Part shown: positions 1-5,104 of the stretch, in pieces
Layout: each line of letters opens with the position of its first letter
How positions within the stretch are numbered: the stretch's first letter is position 1
Assembly: GCA_017386965.1 (NCBI GenBank)
Contig: JAFOGE010000168.1
Span: forward strand, 1 to 5,104
Reading direction: 5' to 3'
DNA from: Clostridia bacterium
Lineage (GTDB): Bacteria; Bacillota; Clostridia; Oscillospirales; CAG-272
Length of the DNA: 5,104 nucleotides
Notes under the pieces: generated by a model
Told to the model about the DNA's origin: nothing
Seen by the model: only the letters and a program-made list of their open reading frames with translations
Databases searched by the model: none
Made by a program: the position numbers and the translations under genes

Positions 1-910
1 CGGCCTGTCCTGCCTCGCGCAGCACCAGATTCGGCTCACAATGCTCACGCAGGACGAACAGATTGCCGTCTGCATCCGCCCCCAGCAGGAGAGCGGCGAG
101 CATATCAAAGCCGTAGTCCAGGGCGACGAAGCAACGAAGCTCTCTCGGAATGCTCTCGGGATCGCAGACGTGGAGGTCGCTTTGAAATTCCGGCAGGAAC
201 TGTCCCTCAAAGACGTCCCAGCGTCCGTAAAGCCAGGCATCCTTGAGCCGCTTTGGCAGTGTTTCGAGCTGATGCACATAGGCGGGATCCGCCTGCATCA
301 GCACGGGATTGTCATAGACCAGGGCGGGAATGAAGCGATACTCCTCGGCGCATTCTCCCTCGCGCATTTCGCGGTCAATAAAGAGCCGTTTGACCCATGC
401 GTGTCCGATCCCGCCGGGATTGCAGGTCAGGTACATCCTTCTCGGGGCATCCGAAACGCCTCGCAGACAGGCCTTAAAGATCGAAAACTGATATTCGCTC
501 AGCTGCGTTGCCTCGTCGATGGCGATGATGTCGTATTCCTGACCCTGATAGCGAAGGGTGTCCCTGTCCGATGCGCAATAGCCAAGGGTGATGCGGCTTC
601 CGTTTGGAAGAGAGAGACACTTTTCGCTTTCCCGATAGGTCAAGAGAGAAGGAAATTCGGAGAGCAGAGGGAGGACGTGGTTGCCCTTAAGCTCTGCGTA
701 GGAGCGGCGAACGAGCAGGCATCGGATGCCGGGATAGGAGAGGCAAAGACCGATCAGCTTTCGCCGAAGCGCCCAGGATTTTCCGCCGCCGCGCGCCCCT
801 CCGTAGGCGGTATAGCGAGCGCGGGAAGCGAAGAATTGCTTTTGCCGTTCATTGGGGCGGCCCGCAATACGGAGTATCCGTTCGGCGTTGCCTTGTGTGG
901 AGGCACTCAT
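1..910 (-). CDS. terL: Phage terminase large subunit (packaging ATPase/nuclease), 3' end missing
   Basis: Motor ATPase and nuclease that cuts concatemeric phage DNA and pumps it into the prohead. The minus frame is open from the ATG at 910-908 to the window edge, giving 303 residues and no stop; full-length relatives are usually about 400-450. Visible motifs are Walker A GGARGGGKS at residues 37-45, Walker B IIAIDEA at 128-134 with catalytic D132-E133, and the coupling motif TCNPGG at 162-167. The segment YGRWDVFEGQF (228-238) links ATPase to nuclease. FVALDYGFD (261-269) carries D265, the expected first metal-binding Asp of the RNase H-like nuclease; the remaining acidic residues lie beyond the edge. 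The start is fixed by GGAGG at 918-922, 7 nt upstream, and by an ATGA overlap with the stop of terS, which implies translational coupling. The motifs make the family secure. Whether the prophage is active cannot be judged, but the visible part has no frameshift. Confidence 0.95.
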   Translation of the reverse strand, partial: MSASTQGNAERILRIAGRPNERQKQFFASRARYTAYGGARGGGKSWALRRKLIGLCLSYPGIRCLLVRRSYAELKGNHVLPLLSEFPSLLTYRESEKCLSLPNGSRITLGYCASDRDTLRYQGQEYDIIAIDEATQLSEYQFSIFKACLRGVSDAPRRMYLTCNPGGIGHAWVKRLFIDREMREGECAEEYRFIPALVYDNPVLMQADPAYVHQLETLPKRLKDAWLYGRWDVFEGQFLPEFQSDLHVCDPESIPRELRCFVALDYGFDMLAALLLGADADGNLFVLREHCEPNLVLREAGQA

Positions 911-1323
911 TTCCCGTCCTCCAGAATGTCGTGCTCAAAGACCAGGCGGAGCTGCTCGCATTCTGCGGTCACGCCCTCGGCCTCCTGCTTCTCTCCGTAC
1001 CCCAAACGTCGCTTGAGATAGGCGGAGAGGAGATTCGGGGAAATGGAAGCATTCAGGGCCTCATCCTCCAGGATTGCGCAAAGGCGATCGTAGAGCGCGG
1101 GATGCTCGCGACGCAGACGCTCTGCAGAGGAAATTCCGCATCCAAGCAGTCTGCAAAAGCCTGCCAGGTTCGGAAAGCTCCCCTCTGTGTGCTTTGCGCC
1201 CTTGCTTTCCTCTCGGGATGCGCGGCATTCCTGCAGATAGGCATCCATAAGAGCGGGCAGGGTTCCTGCCTCGGCCGCAGCGAGCAAAGCGTCCTGTTCC
1301 CGGGAGCATTTTGGTTCAATCAT
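907..1323 (-). CDS. terS: Putative phage terminase small subunit (gp3-like DNA-packaging protein)
   Basis: Likely the DNA-recognition subunit that binds the packaging site and loads the large subunit. The 138-residue product has a probable N-terminal helix-turn-helix region (about residues 50-80, FPNLAGFCRLLGCGISSAER onward). A helical part follows, with SPNLLSAYLKRRLGYGEK (95-112), and the tail is acidic (FEHDILEDGK). The order 'xxLAxFLG-S...ERLRREHP', then an acidic helix, then 'N-LK-x-GYxEK' resembles the gp3-type packaging proteins of Firmicutes phages. That is recognition by eye, not a search. Position is strong support: it lies directly before terL and shares ATGA with it. I chose ATG 1323-1321 as start because the earlier in-frame GTG (1338-1336) and ATG (1335-1333) lie inside the SD sequence GGAGGTGAT (1342-1334) and cannot use it. 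The gap from the GGAGG core to the chosen ATG is 14 nt, somewhat long. Confidence 0.75.
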   Translation of the reverse strand: MIEPKCSREQDALLAAAEAGTLPALMDAYLQECRASREESKGAKHTEGSFPNLAGFCRLLGCGISSAERLRREHPALYDRLCAILEDEALNASISPNLLSAYLKRRLGYGEKQEAEGVTAECEQLRLVFEHDILEDGK

Positions 1324-1333
1324 ACAAAGGAAC

Positions 1334-1342
1334 ATCACCTCC
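1334..1342 (-). promoter_or_regulatory. Ribosome binding site of terS
   Basis: GGAGGTGAT on the minus strand is a perfect match to the 3' end of 16S rRNA. Two possible upstream start codons (GTG 1338-1336 and ATG 1335-1333) fall within it, so it decides for the ATG at 1323. Confidence 0.7.
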
Positions 1343-1362
1343 GTTCTTTTCTGTGCAGGCTC

Positions 1363-1368
1363 ATTCTA
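1363..1368 (-). promoter_or_regulatory. Possible -10 element of the terS-terL promoter (weak -35)
   Basis: TAGAAT on the minus strand matches the -10 consensus at five of six positions and lies 40 nt before the chosen terS start. At 16-18 nt upstream there is no recognisable TTGACA (17 nt gives TCCAGT). If this is the promoter it should need an activator, and the repeats at 1381-1417 cover and flank the -35 region. This is inference from spacing only. Confidence 0.4.
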
Positions 1369-1380
1369 CCATCCCGATCC

Positions 1381-1417
1381 GTGCCACTGGATGACAAATC
1401 GTGCCACAGTGTGCCAC
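1381..1417. repeat. Three helically phased GTGCCAC heptamers upstream of terS
   Basis: GTGCCAC occurs at 1381-1387, 1401-1407 and 1411-1417, so the start-to-start distances are 20 and 10 bp, about two turns and one turn of B-DNA. Each copy is itself a dyad (GTG-N-CAC). All three copies are identical and lie on one face of the helix. By eye I saw no further copy in the window. Relative to the possible terS transcription start near 1356, the copies centre at about -28, -48 and -58. This suggests a multi-site operator for a phage regulator; a terminase (pac-like) recognition site is an alternative. The binding protein is unknown. Confidence 0.6.
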
Positions 1418-1451
1418 CCTCCTTTGGAAGTGTGAACTTTTTTCTTCGCTG

Positions 1452-1480
1452 TTGACAGGCGGAGAAAAGGATGCTATAAT
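1452..1480 (+). promoter_or_regulatory. Perfect consensus sigma-A promoter for the membrane protein gene
   Basis: TTGACA at 1452-1457, a 17-nt spacer, then TATAAT at 1475-1480. The TG at 1472-1473 adds an extended -10. The predicted transcription start is near 1487, giving a leader of about 80 nt before the start at 1568. Confidence 0.9.
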
Positions 1481-1567
1481 GAAATGGAAATCGGAAACGG
1501 CGCGCAGGGAATAAAAAAGCTCCTCCTGTCGGGCGAGCGAGGCGCCGAGAAAGGAAGAACGAAGCAT

Positions 1568-2110
1568 ATGAAGGAGCATATTGGACAAAACGTCCGGATT
1601 TTGATCATGGGGCTGTGCCTTGTGCTGCTGCTGACCGCGGCGGTCCTGTCCGCGATTCCCGCAAAGCAGACGGGGATTTTGGTGGAGCAGACGGTTGAGG
1701 CTTCTGCCTCCCGTATCAGCATGGCGGAGGAGAAGTATGCCTGCGAGCTGCAGGGAATCCTCAAAAACGGCTCCGAGGAGAGCATCACGGTAGAGTCTTT
1801 GGAGATCCGGGTCAGCGACGGAAAGAACGAGCATACCGAAACGCTCGATGGCTTTACGCTGCCGCCGCGCGTAACGAAGGAGATCTTTTTGCGTTGGGAA
1901 ACAGAGCATGCCTTTGACCGCGTGCTTTCGGTCACGGTGTTCGTCAACGGAGAGGCAAACGCAATCCCGAACGTCACCGACGGCCGGAGCATCAACGGGA
2001 TCACCTGGCTTCTGATAGGGCTTTCGCTTCTGATCGCCTATCTTCTGTACCGCGCCTGCATGATACGCTACTATATGTATCAAGAGGATCAGCAAAAGAC
2101 ACAGGCTTGA
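1568..2110 (+). CDS. Two-membrane-segment protein of unknown function
   Basis: I do not recognise this 180-residue protein. It has a short cytoplasmic N-terminus and a hydrophobic segment at about residues 10-30 (VRILIMGLCLVLLLTAAVLS). A soluble region of about 110 residues (33-143) follows, with alternating hydrophobic and polar residues suggesting beta strands. A second membrane segment lies at about 145-165, and the short tail is basic then polar (YRACMIRYYMYQEDQQ). The layout suggests that both ends are cytoplasmic and that the middle domain, which could be a small beta-sandwich, faces outside. An ATG at 1484 is in frame but only 4 nt past the -10 box, upstream of or at the expected transcript start, and its 28 extra residues look random. 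The start at 1568 is preceded by AAGGAAG at 1551-1557. It is monocistronic, with its own promoter and a downstream hairpin. It could be host or phage-edge cargo; host is more likely. Confidence 0.8.
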   Translation: MKEHIGQNVRILIMGLCLVLLLTAAVLSAIPAKQTGILVEQTVEASASRISMAEEKYACELQGILKNGSEESITVESLEIRVSDGKNEHTETLDGFTLPPRVTKEIFLRWETEHAFDRVLSVTVFVNGEANAIPNVTDGRSINGITWLLIGLSLLIAYLLYRACMIRYYMYQEDQQKTQA

Positions 2111-2130
2111 GGCTGAAACATGAAAAAAAG

Positions 2131-2178
2131 AAGCACCCGCTTCAAATGCAACCTTTCGTGCATTTGAAGCGGGTGCTT
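2131..2178. terminator. 20-bp perfect hairpin, bidirectional intrinsic terminator
   Basis: The arms at 2131-2150 and 2159-2178 are perfectly complementary over 20 bp around the 8-nt loop ACCTTTCG. It sits between the stops of the convergent genes, 20 nt after the plus gene and 10 nt after the minus gene. Reading minus, the stem is followed by CTTTTTTTC, a good U-tract, so it should end the hexosaminidase transcript efficiently. Reading plus, the tract TTTGTATTCTTGTT is interrupted, so termination there should be weaker. Confidence 0.9.
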
Positions 2179-2188
2179 TGTATTCTTG

Positions 2189-3805
2189 TTACATATGATT
2201 TACGGTCGTTCCGCCGAGCCAGTTGTTGTAAACGGGGAAGTCGAAGCCGGCTTTCTTGTAATTCTCGCTGTTGAAGGGGAGAATGGTTTCCTCCAGCTCC
2301 GGGATGCGATCCACGCGTCCCTCCACGTAGTCGGCAAGACGCTTGCCCTGCGAGCGCAGACGGAGCAAAAGACCTCCGAGGCGATGCTCCTGCACGTCAA
2401 AGCCGTGCGGCTTGTTCTCCTTGAACCACACGTTGCGGAAGGATTCGACAAAGCTCTCGGCGCAGGCGAGTGCCTCTGCATAGACGGGGACCAGTGCGCG
2501 CAAAGCGTCCTTGTCGCCTGCCTGGTAGGCCTCTCTTGTGCGCAGACCGAGGTCGTACTTCACGGACAGAAGACGGCAGAGATCGGTCATCTGGCGATAG
2601 AGATAGGCGAACGGGGAATTGCGATCGGCCAGAGGGGCGAGGCGCTCGGCCATGGCGGCGTACTGCTCCGTGACATTCGGGAGCAGTGCTTTGTCGAAGA
2701 TGCCGAGGAAGGCATCGTTGTAGAGCACGGACTTGTGCGGCGCACCGCTGTTGAACTGGATCTTGCCCATATCGATCGGAAGATCGAGCAGCATCATATC
2801 GTCAAAGTTCTCGCCCGTGAGCTCGGCAAACTCGCGCTTGATCTGCCCCATGTCGGTGACACCGTCATAGAAGCGGCGAACAGCGTAGAGCGAGGGGAGA
2901 AGCGACCAGTAGGAGCATTCGCCGCCGTTGTCGCCCCACATGGTCAGGAAGATGTTTTCCACGCCCTTCTCACGGCAGGCCTGCATTGCGGGGAGCATGC
3001 TTTCCAGTGTCCAGCGATTTCCGGGGACAAAGCCCTGCCAAGACCATGCGCCTCCGGCGAACCAGACCTCTCCCGGGAATTTGGCGTGGGCATCGATCAT
3101 TCTTTCGTACTGGTTCTTATCATCGCTATAATAATCCCAATAGACCAGCTCGACTCCCTCGGGGCAGGCATGGATGACCTCGTCGGTGATTGCCGAGAGA
3201 TCCTGGACCACGTACTCGCCGTTGTTGGCCAGGCGGAAGAACATATCCGACCACATAATGGGAGAGAAATCATATTTTTTGCAAAGCTCGATCACGCGCT
3301 CCAGATGGCTGTGGATGATATCGAAGCGGTTGGTCAGACCGTGCTTTTTGAGATAGGCACCCATGCCGAGGTTAAAGGCTTCATCCATACCGATATGAAT
3401 ATACCTTGAGGTGAAGCAGGCGCGCAGACTGCGGAGCATATTCTCGATCAGCTCATAGGTGCGGTCCTCACCGACGAAGAGGATGTCGGCGGTATCGCGA
3501 ATGTTGCGATATGCGTCCCAACGGAAGATCGCGGGCAGGTGCGCCAGCGTTTGAATGCAGGGGATCAGCTCCACGCCGATCGAATCGCAGTAGGCGACCA
3601 TGTCCTTCATTTCTGCCTGCGTGTAACGGCCGCGCAGATAGCCAAAGTAGGGCTCCTCGGGGATCTCGTAGGTGTCCTCCGTGTAGAGCTGAAGCATATT
3701 ATAGCCAAGCTTCTTTACCGCGGTGGCAAAGCGCTTGACCTCCTCGGGGGCCATGACGGAATTTCTGGACATGTCCAGCATCAGGCCAAAACGTTGCAAG
3801 TTCAT
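2189..3805 (-). CDS. Family 20 glycoside hydrolase, beta-N-acetylhexosaminidase
   Basis: Removes terminal beta-linked GlcNAc (perhaps also GalNAc) from oligosaccharides by the substrate-assisted oxazoline mechanism of GH20. The product has 538 residues and is complete. The N-terminus has LMLDMSRN (8-15) with R14 as the expected sugar-binding arginine. QTLAH (85-89) carries the family's conserved His. YIHIGMDEAF (135-144) contains the catalytic D141-E142 pair. Other typical active-site segments are PIMWSDMF (182-189), VYWDYY (221-226), GGAWSW (251-256) and TMWGDNGGE (288-296). The part after about 340 is helical and of unknown role. There is no signal peptide or membrane segment, so it should be cytoplasmic and act on imported sugars or recycled wall fragments. 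No transporter or regulator lies beside it, so the substrate cannot be inferred. Start: GGAGG at 3813-3817, 7 nt before the ATG. It has its own promoter and terminator. The barrel begins almost at residue 1, without the extra N-terminal domain of many GH20 enzymes. Confidence 0.93.
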   Translation of the reverse strand: MNLQRFGLMLDMSRNSVMAPEEVKRFATAVKKLGYNMLQLYTEDTYEIPEEPYFGYLRGRYTQAEMKDMVAYCDSIGVELIPCIQTLAHLPAIFRWDAYRNIRDTADILFVGEDRTYELIENMLRSLRACFTSRYIHIGMDEAFNLGMGAYLKKHGLTNRFDIIHSHLERVIELCKKYDFSPIMWSDMFFRLANNGEYVVQDLSAITDEVIHACPEGVELVYWDYYSDDKNQYERMIDAHAKFPGEVWFAGGAWSWQGFVPGNRWTLESMLPAMQACREKGVENIFLTMWGDNGGECSYWSLLPSLYAVRRFYDGVTDMGQIKREFAELTGENFDDMMLLDLPIDMGKIQFNSGAPHKSVLYNDAFLGIFDKALLPNVTEQYAAMAERLAPLADRNSPFAYLYRQMTDLCRLLSVKYDLGLRTREAYQAGDKDALRALVPVYAEALACAESFVESFRNVWFKENKPHGFDVQEHRLGGLLLRLRSQGKRLADYVEGRVDRIPELEETILPFNSENYKKAGFDFPVYNNWLGGTTVNHM

Positions 3806-3854
3806 TTCTTTTCCTCCGATCACGGGAATTTGGCGGTGTTGACCAGTCGAGCCT

Positions 3855-3883
3855 ATTATAGCATGAGAGATCGGAAAAGTCAA
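3855..3883 (-). promoter_or_regulatory. Sigma-A promoter of the GH20 gene
   Basis: On the minus strand, TTGACT (3883-3878), a 17-nt spacer, then TATAAT (3860-3855) preceded by TGC, an extended -10. The transcript should start near 3848, leaving a leader of about 43 nt. Five of six -35 bases and all -10 bases match consensus. No obvious catabolite-repression site or sugar operator was seen nearby. Confidence 0.88.
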
Positions 3884-3944
3884 GGCAAAAGAAGGAAGGA
3901 TCGACCATTCTTTTTTTGCAAAAAGGCGGAACAAGGGATCAAAA

Positions 3945-3960
3945 AAGCCCTGCAAGCCCT
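3945..3960. repeat. Short direct repeat AAGCCCT x2 beside the rny -35 box
   Basis: AAGCCCT occurs at 3945-3951 and again at 3954-3960, 9 bp apart start to start. The second copy touches the -35 box of the rny promoter. It might be an operator half-site pair, but a chance repeat is quite possible. Confidence 0.3.
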
Positions 3961-3988
3961 TGACAGAGGAACAAAAAAAGTGTATAAT
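3960..3988 (+). promoter_or_regulatory. Perfect consensus sigma-A promoter of rny
   Basis: TTGACA at 3960-3965, a 17-nt spacer containing an A7 run, then TATAAT at 3983-3988. The expected start near 3995 gives a leader of about 85 nt. It is divergent from the GH20 promoter, with 76 bp of AT-rich DNA between the two -35 boxes, including the palindrome TTTTTTGCAAAAAA at 3912-3925. Confidence 0.9.
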
Positions 3989-3996
3989 TATAAAGG

Positions 3997-4029
3997 TATG
4001 GTATATGTAGAGAAATTCTCTGTGCCATA
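3997..4029 (+). promoter_or_regulatory. Possible hairpin at the 5' end of the rny leader
   Basis: AGAGA (4009-4013) pairs with TCTCT (4017-4021) around a 3-nt loop. An outer stem, TATGG (3997-4001) with CCATA (4025-4029), encloses it across an asymmetric internal loop. It lies within the first nucleotides of the predicted transcript. It could protect the 5' end or be a processing site; it does not match a riboswitch I know. Confidence 0.35.
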
Positions 4030-4066
4030 TTCCCGACAATTTACACAAAGAAAAGAAAAAAGAACC

Positions 4067-4075
4067 AAGGAGGTG
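4067..4075 (+). promoter_or_regulatory. Ribosome binding site of rny
   Basis: AAGGAGGTG is complementary to the 16S 3' end, with 6 nt between GGAGG and the ATG at 4080. It fixes the rny start. Confidence 0.9.
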
Positions 4076-4079
4076 TTTT

Positions 4080-5104
4080 ATGGAAGTGCAATTATGGCTT
4101 GCGATCGTGATTGGCGTTGCTGCTCTCGCGATCGGAGGCGTGGTCGGATTTTTGATCCGCAAGACCATTGGAGAATCCAAGATCGGTTCTGCCGAGCAAG
4201 AGGCAAAGCGGATCCTGGAGGAAGGCTCCAAGGCTGCGGAGGCAAGGAAGAAGGAGCTTTTGGTTGAGGCTAAGGAGGAAACCCTTCGCCTTCGCAACGA
4301 GGCCGAGCGCGAGATCAAGGAGCGTCGCTCCGAGGTATCCCGCCTGGAGCGCAGACTCAACCAGAAGGAAGAGAATCTGGATAAAAAGACCGAAACGCTG
4401 GAGCGCAAGAACGAGCAGCTGGATGAAAAGCTGAAGGCGAACGATGCCTTGCGCGAGGAGATCCAGGAGGTACTGGCATCCCACGTCAAAAAGCTGGAGG
4501 TGATCTCGAGCTATACGGCGGAGGAGGCAAAGGCAGAGCTTCTCGCTCAGGTCGAGTCCGAAACCAGACACGAGATGGCGCAAAAGCTTACCGAGCTGGA
4601 GGCACAGTTCAAGGAGGAGGCCGATACGAAGGCACGCAACCTTCTCTCCATGGCCATCCAAAGATGTGCCGCAGATCACGTTACCGAGTCCACAATTTCG
4701 GTTGTGGCGCTGCCCAACGAGGAAATGAAGGGACGCATCATCGGACGTGAGGGCCGCAACATTCAAAAGCTGGAAACCTTGACGGGCGTGGAGCTGATCA
4801 TCGACGATACGCCCGAGGCGATCACCATTTCGGGATTCGATCCCGTCCGCCGCGAGGTGGCAAGACTGGCACTGGAGAAGCTGATCTCCGATGGCCGTAT
4901 CCATCCCGCTCGCATTGAGGAGATGGTCGAGAAGGCGCGCCGCGAGGTGGACGCCGTTATCAAGCAGGCAGGCGAGAAGGCAACCTTTGACGTGCGTGTG
5001 CATGGCATTCACCCCGAGCTGGTCAAGCTTCTGGGACGTTTGCGCTACCGTACGAGCTACGGCCAGAACGTGCTGCAGCACTCCATCGAGGTGGCATGGC
5101 TTGC
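4080..5104 (+). CDS. rny: Ribonuclease Y, 3' end missing
   Basis: Membrane-anchored endoribonuclease that starts mRNA turnover in Firmicutes and acts with the degradosome-like network. The window shows 341 residues without a stop; the Bacillus subtilis protein has about 520. Order: N-terminal membrane segment (about 4-24), then a long charged coiled coil rich in E, K and R (about 28-190). A KH RNA-binding domain follows, from about 205 to 275, with the GXXG loop in GRIIGREGRN (218-227, GREG at 222-225). The HD hydrolase domain then begins at RTSYGQNVLQHSIEVAWLA, where H334 is the expected first metal ligand. The catalytic HD doublet lies past the right edge. The start is fixed by AAGGAGGTG 6 nt upstream. 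The gene has its own strong promoter. Identification is secure from domain order and the KH and pre-HD motifs; no internal damage is seen. Confidence 0.97.
   Translation, partial: MEVQLWLAIVIGVAALAIGGVVGFLIRKTIGESKIGSAEQEAKRILEEGSKAAEARKKELLVEAKEETLRLRNEAEREIKERRSEVSRLERRLNQKEENLDKKTETLERKNEQLDEKLKANDALREEIQEVLASHVKKLEVISSYTAEEAKAELLAQVESETRHEMAQKLTELEAQFKEEADTKARNLLSMAIQRCAADHVTESTISVVALPNEEMKGRIIGREGRNIQKLETLTGVELIIDDTPEAITISGFDPVRREVARLALEKLISDGRIHPARIEEMVEKARREVDAVIKQAGEKATFDVRVHGIHPELVKLLGRLRYRTSYGQNVLQHSIEVAWL

Noticed and set aside
41..1021. Long plus-strand open frame (326 codons)
   Set aside because: It lies antisense to terL and terS, whose ATPase motifs are unambiguous, and its translation has no recognisable domain. 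Long antisense frames are expected opposite GC-rich genes.
1381..1417. Sigma-54 promoter (TGGCAC appears on the minus strand)
   Set aside because: No copy has the required TTGC/GC element at the correct distance downstream; the sequences there are GTCAT, GGCAC and GGGAT.
895..1455. Plus-strand open frame of 186 codons opposite terS
   Set aside because: It is antisense to terS and runs through the intergenic repeats and the -35 box of the downstream promoter; it has no SD or recognisable domain.
1484..1567. Upstream ATG of the membrane protein gene
   Set aside because: It starts 4 nt after the -10 box, at or before the transcript start, and has no SD. The start at 1568 places the membrane segment near the N-terminus.
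2186..3409. Plus-strand open frame of 407 codons
   Set aside because: It is antisense to the GH20 gene, with no promoter or SD of its own and a product low in plausible domain structure.
3806..4489. N-terminal extension of the GH20 frame by 228 codons
   Set aside because: It crosses the divergent promoter region and the rny coding sequence in antisense. The GH20 start at 3805 has an ideal SD and its own promoter.
4092..5081. Minus-strand open frame of 329 codons, leucine-rich
   Set aside because: It is the antisense shadow of the rny coiled coil; Glu and Lys codons read in reverse give Leu and Phe. The leucine richness is an artefact.

Overview
The window looks like chromosomal DNA of a moderately GC-rich Clostridia-type Firmicute. 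The reasons are strong Shine-Dalgarno (SD) sequences (GGAGG at 6-7 nt), textbook TTGACA/TATAAT promoters, a membrane-anchored ribonuclease Y, and a packaging terminase of the kind common in clostridial prophages. Species or genus cannot be named from this sequence.

Layout, left to right. (1) Positions 1-1323, minus strand: a two-gene phage DNA-packaging cassette, terS (small subunit) then terL (large subunit). They overlap by ATGA, and terL runs off the left edge. (2) Positions 1324-1567: a divergent regulatory gap. On the terS side it holds three phased GTGCCAC heptamers next to a weak -10-like TAGAAT. On the other side it holds a perfect consensus promoter pointing right. (3) Positions 1568-2110, plus strand: a 180-residue membrane protein of unknown function with two membrane segments and an extracytoplasmic domain between them. 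(4) Positions 2131-2178: a 20-bp perfect hairpin between convergent genes, acting as a terminator, probably for both. (5) Positions 2189-3805, minus strand: a complete, signal-less family 20 glycoside hydrolase (beta-N-acetylhexosaminidase). (6) Positions 3806-4079: a second divergent gap with a strong promoter for each side, and an SD of full strength before rny. (7) Positions 4080-5104, plus strand: the N-terminal two thirds of rny (RNase Y), cut by the right edge just inside its HD domain.

The right half is ordinary chromosome: three separately promoted genes with no sign of a joint pathway. The left quarter is the start of a phage-derived module transcribed away from them. No integrase, replication gene or lysogeny regulator lies between the terminase and the chromosomal genes. 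The module is therefore either the edge of a rearranged or domesticated prophage (PBSX-like or similar), or its other genes lie elsewhere. The most unusual signal is the set of phased repeats upstream of terS, which could be the binding site of a packaging-operon activator. I found no RNA gene, CRISPR array, insertion sequence or recognisable attachment site. No clearly new multi-gene system is visible.
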